Source of the DNA: Flavivirga aquimarina
GTDB lineage: Bacteria; Bacteroidota; Bacteroidia; Flavobacteriales; Flavobacteriaceae
Assembly (NCBI RefSeq): GCF_030540835.1
Contig: NZ_JAUOEK010000114.1
Span: 1-35,003 of the forward strand
Reading direction: 5' to 3'
DNA length: 35,003 nucleotides
Shown here: positions 7,705 to 16,256 of the stretch, piece after piece
Layout: each line of letters opens with the position of its first letter
Numbering within the stretch: the stretch's first letter is position 1
Notes under the pieces: model-generated
What the model was told of the DNA's origin: nothing
Database searches by the model: none
What the model saw: the letters and a program-made list of their open reading frames with translations, nothing else
Made by a program: the position numbers and the translations under genes

Positions 7705-9146
7705 CTATTTTCCAATAATATACAGAACCTCCCTATACACCCGCTCCTGATTTAATTGCAAATCAATTTGAGAAAAGCTTTTGCGTGGCTCTGGAAGCTC
7801 TTTTTTTATATTAGAATATTTAAAGCGCAGTTTTTTATCTTTTCCATCCGCAAATGCTACAAACTCACCTGCTTTTAATCTAAAAAACACATCGGCTCTT
7901 CGCTTGGAAACTTCTTTTTGCCTTTGGTGATACGCGTATCAAAATTAAGGTTATGTCCCTTATTGATGCTTGTAGTTTCTTTTTTAATCAATTCAAAAAA
8001 TCGCTCATAATATTTAGCTGTGTCCAAATCGTTAACTTTACCGAAGAATTGATATGATAAATTACTTAAAATAGCCCGACTAGCCTTTTCGCCATAGAGC
8101 ATATCATTTTGAATTTTATCTTGCATCACATAAACCGTAGAAATATCATAACTTCTCAGTGTTGCAGGTATACGGTTCATGTTTAACAGACGAATTGTGG
8201 GAGCTTCTTCCATAAGTATAAATGACGACAACTGATTTCTAACACTCATTTGCTTAATAGCCGTATGCATCACAGTAGCAATTACCGGAGAGTATGCCGA
8301 TTCATATTTAGGGTTGTTCACAACAGAAATGACAGCCGGATTCGATGCATTATTTATATCAAGCGGTACTTCATCTTCCGACAAAACCATAAACAATTTT
8401 TGCGAACTTATTTTTTTAAAGGCATTGGCAAGCGTACTTTTAACACCTGCGGTTTGCTTTTCTGATTCTATACCATTTATAAAGGCACTCGCCATACTTT
8501 TGGAAGTAAGATCGGAGTTCAAAAAAGACACCATTTTTTTAGTGTTCATCTGTTGAAATAGAGCGATTAAATGTGGTAATGTACATTGTTTAGGGTAGTC
8601 TATTTTCAATTTCCAAATAAGCCCGCCTAGTAAGCCCTCTACGGCATCTGAAAAGAATTTACTACTACCCGAGGCATCTGATAAATTTTGTTCCAGCAGA
8701 TTTTCAATAAGAACTTTAGAAACCTCATTCACACTTTCTTCGTTATGTAAATACCTTGGAGCTATTGGGTTTACTCGACAATAAATATCTTCAAATGAAT
8801 TTATATAATAAGAGATGCCTCCATCTTGAAAAAGAGGATAAGCCATTTCGGTGAGTTCAAAATCCTTATAATCATGGATAATTCCACAGAACTTATATTT
8901 GCTAAAATGCTGTAGATAATTATAAATAACGCTTTCTGTTTTTCCACTTCCTGCAGAACCAATAATTGAGGTACCTCTTCTAACATTTTCTATTTTGAAT
9001 TTTCCACGGTTCAACTTAAAATCAAATGAATATTTCTTATTCGTGACATTTGATTTTTCTTTATGAAAAAAGGCGTAAACCAGGGTTAGAACAAATAACA
9101 ATGGTGTTATGATATACAATACAATATGCGCTATTGTCCAAGTCAT
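7705..9146 (-). pseudogene. VirD4/TraG-type conjugation coupling ATPase, single-base frameshift
   Basis: The main frame (7875-9146) starts with two hydrophobic stretches (residues about 5-27) and has a Walker A GSAGSGKT (63-70), a Walker B-like FILMEEAPT and the TraG/TraM-recognition region. It breaks after ITKGKKK. Restoring one A to the AAAAA run near 7915 gives GKKEVSKRRADVFFRLKAG, which runs straight into the downstream frame (7705-7890) ending YIIGK. The gene therefore carries a 1-nt deletion near its 3' end. Coupling proteins feed relaxase-bound DNA to a type IV channel. Its ATG overlaps the stop of the relaxase remnant upstream (ATGA), the usual mob-operon arrangement. Confidence 0.85.
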
Positions 9147-9290
9147 ATCCCAATTGACCCTGCTTGAATACCTTTCTCTATACCTCGTTTAAGCGTTTTA
9201 ATTGCTTTAATAACTAATTGTGCATTGGTTGGTATTTGTATCAAAGGGTTGTTAAAAACCGGGTTATTCATGACGCCTGTTTTGTTTAAT
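9143..9290 (-). pseudogene. 3' remnant of a relaxase/mobilization gene
   Basis: Reading the minus strand into the coupling gene gives an open frame of about 49 codons that ends NAQLVIKAIKTLKRGIEKG followed by IQAGSIGI and a stop, overlapping the coupling-protein start as ATGA. In Bacteroidota mobilizable elements a relaxase gene normally sits directly upstream of the coupling gene, and a Lys-rich amphipathic tail of this kind fits. Everything 5' of about 9290 has been replaced by the oppositely oriented AlbA_2 fragment. The assignment rests on position and tail composition, not on relaxase motifs. Confidence 0.5.
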
Positions 9291-9911
9291 AATTTAAATG
9301 CCATAGAAGAAGCTCTTTCTAATGCAGTATATCATAGAAATTACGAACTACAAGCCCCTATTGAAGTTAGGGTTCTTCCTAATGCCATTGAAATAATAAG
9401 TTATAATGGTGTAGATCCTTCTTTAAAGCAAGATGATTTTGATAAAGGAATTGTTAGGGCAAGACGTTATAGAAATAGACGTATTGGTGAATTTCTAAAA
9501 GAATTAAGACTTACAGAAGGTAGAGGGACAGGTATTCCCACTATTGTAAAAGCTCTCAAAGATAATGGTTCTGGAAGCCCTAAATTTGACACTAACGAAC
9601 CACATAGAAATCATTTTTTAATAGAGATTCCGATTCATCCTGAATTTAACGACCAAGTTAATAAATTAACCAAAGAACAAATAAAAATTTTAAAATATTG
9701 TGAGCAAAGAAGGTCTAATAAAGACATTCAAGAACAAGCTTTTAAATTAAAAGTTCATACAGATAATTTTAAAAGACATATAGCTCCTATAATAAGAGAA
9801 GGCCTTTTAGAAAGAACTATTCCTAATAAACATAGAAGTCCAAATCAAGAATATGTTCTAACAAATAAAGGAAAAAAGGTTTTAGCATTATTAAAAACAC
9901 TTAAACTGTAA
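9285..9911 (+). pseudogene. AlbA_2/RecG-like ATP-binding regulator, C-terminal fragment
   Basis: The readable family sequence starts at about NAIEEALSNAVYHRNYE, the conserved GHKL-like HATPase_c_4 helix of AlbA_2/Schlafen-type putative transcriptional regulators. It continues through RVLPNAIEIISYNG and LTEGRGTGIPTIVKALKDNG, and ends in a winged-helix tail (TKEQIKILKYCEQRRSNKD ... YVLTNKGKKVLALL). The N-terminal AlbA_2 domain, normally about 200 residues, is absent. The frame opens at 9225 with TTG, but those first 20 codons lie on the relaxase remnant. A fragment of 200 or so residues may still be translated, but the gene is a deletion product. Confidence 0.75.
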
Positions 9912-10025
9912 TAGTTAAGCTTCATATCTTAATTTATAAGAATACCTAAACCACTTTGCTCTAAACAAAGACAAATTTCATCATAAAAGTTAAAAAATTG
10001 TTAAAAAGGGGCTAATTCGGAGTCA

Positions 10026-10184
10026 CTAAATTTTCAGGTCTCTCGAAACCCTTTTAAAAACTAGTAAAGCTATGATTTTGGATAGTTCCTCTTTCTTCGT
10101 ATACTTTTCAATTGCTTCCATCTTTTTATAACTTAACAAATAGATGTATATACTTCTGATCACTTTAGAATATTCTTGATTGTA
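10026..10184 (-). pseudogene. Possible gene remnant, unidentified
   Basis: An open minus-strand stretch of 52 codons reads like coding sequence (EYSKVIRSIYIYLLSYKKM, then EAIEKYTKKEELSKIIALLV) and ends in a TAG stop. The only ATG lies 31 codons from the end, and the reading frame is closed by TAA upstream. The amphipathic, Lys/Glu-rich composition suggests the C-terminus of a degraded island gene. I do not recognise the family. Confidence 0.3.
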
Positions 10185-10263
10185 TTACAATAAACATTAA
10201 CTATATTTGAATATTGTATATAAATACAACTATTTAAGTTCATTTTTTATTAAAAATAGTTTT

Positions 10264-10282
10264 GGTGCGTTAATCGGTGCGT
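10264..10282 (+). repeat. Island-end repeat GGTGCGT-N5-GGTGCGT, right copy
   Basis: GGTGCGTTAATCGGTGCGT differs by one base from 3279-3297. It lies 51 bp before the right attachment repeat. Confidence 0.7.
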
Positions 10283-10333
10283 ACAAATACTATTACTAAT
10301 CTAAATTTTTGAATATCAATTGATTAAAAAACA

Positions 10334-10452
10334 GGTTCGAACCCCAGCCCGGTCACTGGAATCTTTTCAAGATTATTCAAAAAGCCTGAAACTTAATGTT
10401 TTCAGGCTTTTTCATTTTCCTTACTTTCAATTGATATCAAATGTTACCATTA
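10334..10452 (+). repeat. attR-like repeat: displaced tRNA-Lys 3' end
   Basis: The segment is a copy of 3155-3274 with four substitutions and one missing T. It starts GGTTCGAACCCCAGCCCGG and holds only the last 22 bases of the tRNA plus the terminator. By the usual logic of tRNA-targeted integration this is the original chromosomal 3' end. Confidence 0.85.
10379..10412 (+). terminator. Duplicate of the tRNA-Lys terminator
   Basis: The stem AAAAAGCCTGAAA/TTTCAGGCTTTTT with T tail is the same as at 3200-3234, with a loop one base shorter. No gene now reads into it. Confidence 0.75.
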
Positions 10453-10497
10453 TTAACACCTACAAACAAAAAACAGAAATAGTAACAAGAGTTTATA

Positions 10498-10529
10498 CTT
10501 TTAGTCATGATCCCTTTTAGTCATGATCC
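10498..10529 (+). repeat. 16-bp tandem duplication
   Basis: CTTTTAGTCATGATCC occurs twice head to tail with no mismatch, just outside the right end of the island. Confidence 0.9.
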
Positions 10530-10563
10530 TATACTTCATTCAAGTAGTTAAACATATATACAA

Positions 10564-10593
10564 AAAAAGCTTCTCATTTCTGAGAAGCTTTTT
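10564..10593 (-). terminator. Terminator of rpsT
   Basis: A 13-bp stem AAAAAGCTTCTCA/TGAGAAGCTTTTT with a 4-nt loop gives a T run on the minus strand, 25 bp beyond the rpsT stop. The A/T tracts on both sides would let it work in both directions. Confidence 0.85.
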
Positions 10594-10617
10594 AATATTT
10601 TGAAACTTTAAATCTAA

Positions 10618-10869
10618 TTAAAGTGTAGCAACATATTTTGTTAAACCAGATTTTAAATTAGCCGCTTTATTAGCATGAATAACATTTTTCTTAGCTAATT
10701 TATCTATCATAGAAGAAACAGAAGGTAACATAGCTTCAGCTTTTTTCTTATCTGTTAACTCACGTAATTTCTTGATAGCATTACGAGTCGTTTTATGCTG
10801 ATATTTATTTACTAAACGTTTAGCTTCGTTACTTCTAATTCTTTTTAATGCTGACTTATGATTTGCCAT
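10618..10869 (-). CDS. rpsT: 30S ribosomal protein bS20
   Basis: 83 aa, full length for bS20. It begins [19 protein letters not shown], the hallmark S20 N-terminus, and is Lys/Ala-rich and helical throughout, ending [11 protein letters not shown]. It binds 16S rRNA in the body of the small subunit. It lies 26 bp downstream of tRNA-Glu on the same strand with no terminator between them, so both are probably transcribed from the promoter at 10985-11014. A terminator follows. Confidence 0.97.
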   Translation of the reverse strand: MANHKSALKRIRSNEAKRLVNKYQHKTTRNAIKKLRELTDKKKAEAMLPSVSSMIDKLAKKNVIHANKAANLKSGLTKYVATL

Positions 10870-10895
10870 TTTGTTTTTCTTAATTTTTTTAATCG

Positions 10896-10967
10896 TAGCC
10901 CGTAGGGGAATCGAACCCCTCTTACCAGGATGAAAACCTGGCGTCCTAGCCGATAGACGAACGGGCC
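10896..10967 (-). tRNA. tRNA-Glu (anticodon TTC)
   Basis: A 72-nt cloverleaf on the minus strand. The acceptor arms are GGCCCGT and ACGGGCT with a G-U first pair, the anticodon stem is CCAGG/CCTGG around TTTTCAT (anticodon TTC), and the T arm is GAGGGG-type with TTCGATT. CCA is not encoded. It immediately precedes rpsT. Confidence 0.95.
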
Positions 10968-10984
10968 ATTTGTTTTTAGGTGCG

Positions 10985-11014
10985 CAAATATAAATATAAT
11001 ATTTAAACTTACAA
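10985..11014 (-). promoter_or_regulatory. Promoter of tRNA-Glu-rpsT
   Basis: On the minus strand TTG (11012-11014), a 19-bp spacer and TATATTTG (10985-10992) match the Bacteroidota consensus exactly. The tRNA begins 18 bp downstream. Confidence 0.85.
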
Positions 11015-11115
11015 TACCTTTCAAATAACTAACAATGTCTCCATTGCGGATGCAAAAATACAACTATTTTTAAATGTCACAATAGTTAGATAATTTTTTT
11101 TGAAAAAAAATTAAA

Positions 11116-12594
11116 TTAGTATGCTTTTGCAAACAATACTCTACCTTTCGAAGGCTTTCCAGAATACACACAGACACCTTCTATTTCCTTCATATCTATA
11201 GGAATACAACGAATTGTAGCTTTGGTCAACTCTTTAATTTTTTCTTCTGTCTCATTAGTACCATCCCAATGAGCAGAAATAAATCCTGTTTTAGTTTCTA
11301 AAACATTCTTAAATTCCTCAAAAGTATCTACCTCTGTAATATGTGTATTTCTAAAATCTAAAGCTTTATTAAATAGTGATTCTTGTATTTCGGTCATTAA
11401 ACCTTCTACTTTATCAATCAAACTATCTAGAGAAACTATTTCTTTACTTAAAGTATCTCTACGAGCTAACTCTACTGTTCCATTCTCTAAATCGCGTGCC
11501 CCTATGGCAATACGTAAAGGCACACCTTGTAATTCGTGTTGTGCGAACTTAGCTCCCGGCCTAAAGGTATCCCTATTATCAAATTTAACCGATATATTTT
11601 TTGCTCGTAAATCTTTCATAATACCATTAACTACTTCTGTAATAGCATTAAGCTGTTCTTCATTCTTATATATAGGTACAATAACAACTTGGTTTGGAGC
11701 CAAATTTGGAGGCAAAACCAATCCGTTATCATCACTATGCGTCATAATTAATGCTCCCATTAATCTAGTAGAAACACCCCAAGACGTCGCCCAAACATAA
11801 TCCTGTTTACCTTCTTTAGTTGCATATTTAACATCAAAAGCTTTTGCGAAATTTTGACCAAGAAAATGAGAGGTTCCCGCTTGTAACGCTTTTCCATCCT
11901 GCATTAAAGCCTCAATACAATAAGTATCTTCTGCTCCGGCAAAACGCTCACTTTCTGTTTTTACACCCTGTATTACAGGTATAGCCATGAAATTTTCAAC
12001 AAAAGTGGCATAAACGTTATTCATCAATTTTGTTTCTTCTATAGCTTCTTCTTTCGTAGCATGCGCTGTATGTCCTTCTTGCCATAAAAACTCTGCTGTA
12101 CGTAAAAATAAACGTGTGCGCATTTCCCAACGTACCACGTTGGCCCATTGATTAACTAATATTGGTAAGTCTCTATAAGATTGAATCCATCCTCTATATG
12201 TATTCCATATAATAGCTTCACTTGTTGGTCGTACAATTAACTCTTCTTCCAGTTTCGCTTCAGGGTCAACCCTTAGTTTTCCTTTTTTATCCGGGTCATT
12301 TTGCAATCTATAATGCGTAACAATAGCACACTCTTTAGCAAAACCTTCTGCATTTTTTTCTTCTGCTTCAAATAAACTTTTAGGTACAAATAATGGAAAA
12401 TATGCATTTTGGTGCCCTGTTTCTTTAAACTTTTTATCTAATTCTGCCTGCATTTTTTCCCAAATAGCATATCCATAGGGTTTAATCACCATACATCCTC
12501 TAACTGCCGAATTCTCAGCTAGGTCTGCTTTGACAACTAATTCGTTATACCATTTGGAATAATCTTCCGCTCTACTAGTAAGTTTTTTGCTCAT
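11116..12594 (-). CDS. proS: Prolyl-tRNA synthetase (short, archaeal/eukaryotic-like form)
   Basis: 492 aa from the ATG at 12594 ([19 protein letters not shown]); an in-frame ATG six codons earlier is possible but lacks support. Class II motifs are visible: motif 2 around [24 protein letters not shown] and motif 3 at GAIDL-like [11 protein letters not shown]. Anticodon-binding residues follow in the VVIVPIYK domain. It charges tRNA-Pro. The length of about 490 aa without the bacterial editing insertion is the short form usual in Bacteroidota. It ends in the Tyr C-terminus (RVLFAKAY) characteristic of this form. It diverges from the lipoprotein gene at 12694. Confidence 0.95.
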   Translation of the reverse strand: MSKKLTSRAEDYSKWYNELVVKADLAENSAVRGCMVIKPYGYAIWEKMQAELDKKFKETGHQNAYFPLFVPKSLFEAEEKNAEGFAKECAIVTHYRLQNDPDKKGKLRVDPEAKLEEELIVRPTSEAIIWNTYRGWIQSYRDLPILVNQWANVVRWEMRTRLFLRTAEFLWQEGHTAHATKEEAIEETKLMNNVYATFVENFMAIPVIQGVKTESERFAGAEDTYCIEALMQDGKALQAGTSHFLGQNFAKAFDVKYATKEGKQDYVWATSWGVSTRLMGALIMTHSDDNGLVLPPNLAPNQVVIVPIYKNEEQLNAITEVVNGIMKDLRAKNISVKFDNRDTFRPGAKFAQHELQGVPLRIAIGARDLENGTVELARRDTLSKEIVSLDSLIDKVEGLMTEIQESLFNKALDFRNTHITEVDTFEEFKNVLETKTGFISAHWDGTNETEEKIKELTKATIRCIPIDMKEIEGVCVYSGKPSKGRVLFAKAY

Positions 12595-12657
12595 ATTAAT
12601 GTTTTGGCACAAATATTGTGACTATGTTAAATATAAAAATAGTTCAACAAAACTAAC

Positions 12658-12665
12658 TATTTTTG
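12658..12665 (+). promoter_or_regulatory. -7 box upstream of the low-complexity lipoprotein gene
   Basis: TATTTTTG fits TAnnTTTG and lies 28 bp before the start codon. No TTG is found at the right distance. The box is partly inside an inverted repeat (AAAAATAGTT/AACTATTTTT, about 12635-12664). Confidence 0.4.
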
Positions 12666-12693
12666 TTATGTTCAACAATAAAATTCTAGAGAT

Positions 12694-13830
12694 ATGCAAT
12701 TTAATAACTACTTAAAAGGAAAAGTGTCATTTGTAGCCATTCTTGGCTTGGTGTTTGGTTTAGCCTCTTGTGGTTCTTATCAATATGTTGGCGCTGACGA
12801 CGATGGTATTTATGGGAGTACAGAAAGACAAGTAAGCGTTGAAACTCCTCCACAGAGTAATCACACAGTTGTTGAAATTCCTAATAACTCTAATAGCGAT
12901 TTCTATAAAAATCATTTTAGAAATAAATCTTTAGAAGCTGCTAACGTATTTTCTGATGACGCTATTTTTACTGATATAGATTCCTATGAAGGAAATAATT
13001 ATGTTGAAAATGACTCCTTAACTAATGATTATCAGGGTTATGCTGGTTGGGGACAAAATAGCAATAGTGTTACCATAAACTATATAGACAACGGATGGAA
13101 CAACTGGGGTTGGAATGCTGGATTTGGTATGGGATGGAACAATTGGGGCTGGAATAGTTGGAACAACTGGGGATGGGGTTGGAATAGATGGAATAATTGG
13201 GGCTATTACGATCCTTTTTGGGGTCCTTATTATGGTGGTTTTTACGGAAATTATTGGAGAGGATATCCTTCATTTTATAGAAATAATAGATATAACCGAT
13301 ACTATGCAAATAACGGCTATTATAATAGTAGAAGAAATGTTGCATATAATACGAATAGAAGAGGTAATTACTATACTAGAGCAAATAACTCAAGTTTAAG
13401 TTCATCCAGACGCAGTAGCTCTGTAAGCAATACAAATAGAAGCACAGCTACATCTAAATACAACACAACAAGAAGGAGTAGCACAGGCACCGTAGCAAGA
13501 AATTATACAAGAAACTCTAACGGAACACGTACATATACTAATAATACACAAAGAAGAACAGTAACTTCCAGAACACCTTCTACAAATTCAGTTAGGAGAT
13601 CATCATCTTCAACAGTAAGAAGGAATTCAAGTACCGTCTACAGACAACCTTCTAATACCAATAGAAGTTCTAGTGGTACATCCAGGTCCTATTCTTCTTC
13701 CAGAAGTTCAAGCTACTCACCTAGCAGAAGTTCTTCATCCAGTTCAGGTTCAGTTTCCAGATCTTCATCTAGTAGTCGTAGCTCTGGAAGTAGCAGCAGA
13801 AGCTCAGGATCTTCAGGAAGACGTCGTTAA
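12694..13830 (+). CDS. Low-complexity lipoprotein (Trp/Asn/Gly-rich centre, Ser/Arg-rich tail)
   Basis: 378 aa. A lipoprotein signal ends in LASC (Cys26). An acidic stretch follows (residues about 30-125), then a Trp-Asn-Gly core with repeated GWNNWGWN units (about 130-175) and a Tyr/Asn/Arg part (PYYGGFYGNYWRGYPSF). The last 150 residues are almost only Ser, Arg, Thr and Asn, ending SSGRRR. I see no catalytic domain. It probably sits at the outer membrane as a structural or surface protein. The FadL-type gene follows after 30 bp on the same strand, so they are likely one operon. The reading frame is well supported by the signal peptide; the function is unknown. Confidence 0.75.
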   Translation: MQFNNYLKGKVSFVAILGLVFGLASCGSYQYVGADDDGIYGSTERQVSVETPPQSNHTVVEIPNNSNSDFYKNHFRNKSLEAANVFSDDAIFTDIDSYEGNNYVENDSLTNDYQGYAGWGQNSNSVTINYIDNGWNNWGWNAGFGMGWNNWGWNSWNNWGWGWNRWNNWGYYDPFWGPYYGGFYGNYWRGYPSFYRNNRYNRYYANNGYYNSRRNVAYNTNRRGNYYTRANNSSLSSSRRSSSVSNTNRSTATSKYNTTRRSSTGTVARNYTRNSNGTRTYTNNTQRRTVTSRTPSTNSVRRSSSSTVRRNSSTVYRQPSNTNRSSSGTSRSYSSSRSSSYSPSRSSSSSSGSVSRSSSSSRSSGSSSRSSGSSGRRR

Positions 13831-13860
13831 AATTTAAAAAGAAAAAAAAATTACAACTAT

Positions 13861-15360
13861 ATGAAAAAGTTATATTTACTGTTCATAGGTACCCTATCTA
13901 TGTCCACAATTTACGCTCAAGATATTAGTGATGCTTTAAGGTTTTCTCAAGATAACATTCAAGGAACAGCTCGTTTTAGAGCATTGAGTGGGGCTTTTGG
14001 GGCTTTAGGTGGCGATATGAGCGCTGTTAGTTTAAACCCAGCTGGTTCTGCTGTATTTAGCAGAAGTCATGCTTCTGTTACGGGTTCAAATATAAGCACG
14101 GATAATAACACAGCATATTTTGGAAATACAATAAATACAAATATTTCAAATTTTGATTTAAGCCAAGCAGGTGCTGCTTTTGTTTTTGCAAGCAATAATA
14201 ACTCGCCTTGGCGAAAATTCACATTAGCAATTGCATACGATAGAACCAATAATAATGACGATGCTTGGAATGCCATTGGTACAAATACCAATAATCAATC
14301 CATAGACCTTTATTTCTTAAACTATGCTGATGGTGTAAGATTAGAGGATATTTCTTTGTTTGATGGTGAGTTTATTGAAGATATATACCAATATCTTGGG
14401 AATGAATTTGGTTTTGCACATCAGCAAGCATTTTTAGGTTATCAAGCATTTATTCTTGAACCTGATGCAGATGACGATGACAATACCTTTTATTCCTCTA
14501 ATTTAGCAGATGGTACTTTTCAACATGATTATTTATATTCAAGCACAGGTTATAATGGTAAAGTTTCTTTTAATCTGGCAGCTCAATACGGAGATAATTT
14601 ATACTTAGGATTAAACTTGAATTCTCATTTTATCGATTATCAAAGAACGACCTCTCTTCTTGAAGACAATAATAACGGAGGCTCCATAACTGCTATCGAT
14701 TTTGATAATAATTTATCTACAACTGGAAATGGATTTTCATTCCAATTAGGTGGGATTTTAAAAGTAAGTCCCGAATTTAGAGTAGGTGTTACTTACGATT
14801 CTCCTACTTGGTATACTATTGAAGAAGAAACGACACAATATATCAATTCTAATTTGGCAGATCCTGATATTGATTTTATTACAAACATTGTAAATGTTTT
14901 TCCCCGATATAAAGTACAAACACCTGCTAAACTTACAGGAAGTTTAGCATATGTATTTGGAAAACATGGGTTAATTAGCTTTGATTATTCTACAAAAGAT
15001 TATAGCAGTACTAAATTTAAACCAGAATCTGAGTTCACATCTTTAAATAATGACATTGCCAGAGACCTTACAAATGCCGCTACTTATAGAGTTGGCGGTG
15101 AATACAAATACCAACAATTTAGCTTTAGAGGCGGGTACCGTTTTGAAGAAAGCCCTTATCTTAATGGTATAACTGTGGGTGATTTAACAGGTTACTCTCT
15201 TGGTATTGGTTACAATTTTGGTAATACTAAACTAGATGTTACTTATGACCAATCTGAACGCTCATTTGCACCGTCATTATACAATGCTGGATTAACCGAT
15301 GTTGCTTTAATAGACCGAACAAACTCTAACATTACACTTTCGTTGAGCTTTAATATTTAA
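13861..15360 (+). CDS. FadL/OmpP1/TodX-family outer-membrane transport protein
   Basis: 499 aa. The signal peptide MKKLYLLFIGTLSMSTIYAQ is followed by the family hallmark ARFRALSGAFGALGGDMSAV and SLNPAGSAVF, where the NPA motif belongs to the hatch region. The remainder alternates polar and aromatic residues as expected for a beta barrel and ends in a strand with a hydrophobic last residue (NITLSLSFNI). Family members pass hydrophobic compounds across the outer membrane; in flavobacteria they are often labelled hemin receptor, without firm evidence. It is the second gene of a pair with the low-complexity lipoprotein and ends at a clear terminator. Confidence 0.85.
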   Translation: MKKLYLLFIGTLSMSTIYAQDISDALRFSQDNIQGTARFRALSGAFGALGGDMSAVSLNPAGSAVFSRSHASVTGSNISTDNNTAYFGNTINTNISNFDLSQAGAAFVFASNNNSPWRKFTLAIAYDRTNNNDDAWNAIGTNTNNQSIDLYFLNYADGVRLEDISLFDGEFIEDIYQYLGNEFGFAHQQAFLGYQAFILEPDADDDDNTFYSSNLADGTFQHDYLYSSTGYNGKVSFNLAAQYGDNLYLGLNLNSHFIDYQRTTSLLEDNNNGGSITAIDFDNNLSTTGNGFSFQLGGILKVSPEFRVGVTYDSPTWYTIEEETTQYINSNLADPDIDFITNIVNVFPRYKVQTPAKLTGSLAYVFGKHGLISFDYSTKDYSSTKFKPESEFTSLNNDIARDLTNAATYRVGGEYKYQQFSFRGGYRFEESPYLNGITVGDLTGYSLGIGYNFGNTKLDVTYDQSERSFAPSLYNAGLTDVALIDRTNSNITLSLSFNI

Positions 15361-15385
15361 TATATACTATCATAAAATATAATTT

Positions 15386-15417
15386 AAAAGCTTGAACATA
15401 AAAAGTTCAAGCTTTTT
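15386..15417 (+). terminator. Terminator after the FadL-type gene
   Basis: A 12-bp stem AAAAGCTTGAAC/GTTCAAGCTTTT with a 7-nt loop and T tail, 25 bp after the stop. Confidence 0.9.
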
Positions 15418-15505
15418 CTTTTAATTGTAATAATATAAGTAAAGTAGAGACTAAGCCTTAGGTATAATTGTTTGTTAAGACAAAACATAACAAAAGTGTT
15501 TTACT

Positions 15506-15513
15506 TATCTTTG
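15506..15513 (+). promoter_or_regulatory. -7 box of folE
   Basis: TATCTTTG fits TAnnTTTG and lies 27 bp before the folE start. No TTG is found at the usual spacing, so the promoter call is moderate. Confidence 0.5.
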
Positions 15514-15540
15514 CAGACTAAAAACATCATTTTTTAGCTA

Positions 15541-16218
15541 ATGAAAATTGAAAATAACATAGAAGAATACGACTCTTTAGGAGATAACCATATTGGAACG
15601 TCTTCAAACACGCCTTTGCGAAATGATGCCTTTAGGCTTTCTAATGAAGAAAAAATAGACATTATTAAAGATGATGTTCGTCATATTATGGAAACTTTAG
15701 GCCTCGATTTAACAGATGATAGCTTAAATGGCACACCAAATCGTGTTGCTAAAATGTTTGTTAAGGAAATTTTTGGAGGATTAAACCCGAAGAAAAAGCC
15801 AAATGCTTCTACATTTGAAAATAAGTACAAATACGGTGAAATGCTTGTCGAAAAAAACATTACTGTTTATTCTACTTGCGAGCACCATTTACTACCTATA
15901 GTTGGGAGAGCACATATAGCTTATATTTCTAACGGTACCGTTGTTGGTCTGTCTAAAATGAACCGTATTGTAGATTATTTTGCTAAACGTCCACAAGTTC
16001 AAGAACGTTTAACCATACAAGTGGTGAAAGAACTTCAAGACGTTTTAGATACACAAGATGTAGCTTGCATTATAGATGCTAAGCATTTGTGCGTTAACTC
16101 TAGAGGCATTAGAGATATTGAAAGTAGTACAGTAACTTCAGAATTTGGGGGTAAATTTAAAGAAGAAGCGACTCGTAGAGAATTTTTAGATTACATAAAA
16201 TTAGATACAAAGTTTTAA
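15541..16218 (+). CDS. folE: GTP cyclohydrolase I
   Basis: 225 aa. The core motifs are intact: STCEHHLLPIVGRAHIAYI (zinc Cys and His), GLSKMNRIVDYFAKRPQVQ, ERLT, and DVACIIDAKHLCVNSRG with the third zinc ligand Cys. It converts GTP to dihydroneopterin triphosphate at the start of folate and pterin synthesis. The N-terminal 35 residues are a polar extension. cysS follows after 38 bp in the same direction, so both are probably co-transcribed. Confidence 0.97.
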   Translation: MKIENNIEEYDSLGDNHIGTSSNTPLRNDAFRLSNEEKIDIIKDDVRHIMETLGLDLTDDSLNGTPNRVAKMFVKEIFGGLNPKKKPNASTFENKYKYGEMLVEKNITVYSTCEHHLLPIVGRAHIAYISNGTVVGLSKMNRIVDYFAKRPQVQERLTIQVVKELQDVLDTQDVACIIDAKHLCVNSRGIRDIESSTVTSEFGGKFKEEATRREFLDYIKLDTKF

Positions 16219-16256
16219 TTTATTTTTAACCAAATAACCAAATCAGAATAATAACC

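Larger units (their letters stand above)
9912..10333. other. Island right end without an intact gene
   Basis: This is 422 bp of AT-rich sequence. It holds a minus-strand open frame at 10026-10184 and the GGTGCGT repeat at 10264-10282. Nothing else is recognisable. Confidence 0.6.
3155..10452. mobile_element. Decayed genomic island integrated at tRNA-Lys
   Basis: Direct repeats of the tRNA-Lys 3' region flank 7 kb of accessory DNA. Inside it are conjugation remnants (coupling protein, relaxase tail), a truncated AlbA_2 regulator, a broken bacteriocin-export-type HlyD gene and an intact caspase module. Inner repeats of GGTGCGT type sit near both ends. No tyrosine recombinase or other integrase gene is present, and at least four of the genes are broken. 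I infer a fixed remnant of an integrative mobilizable element that can no longer move on its own. Confidence 0.8.

Noticed and set aside
10320-10520. Small open frame over the right attachment repeat
   Set aside because: It reads through the tRNA fragment and terminator and has no family likeness.
10498-10529. CRISPR-like array
   Set aside because: There are only two head-to-tail 16-bp units without spacers and no cas genes.
13070-13399. Open frames on both strands inside the low-complexity lipoprotein gene
   Set aside because: They are by-products of the repetitive Trp-Asn-Gly codons; the frame with signal peptide and lipobox is the real one.
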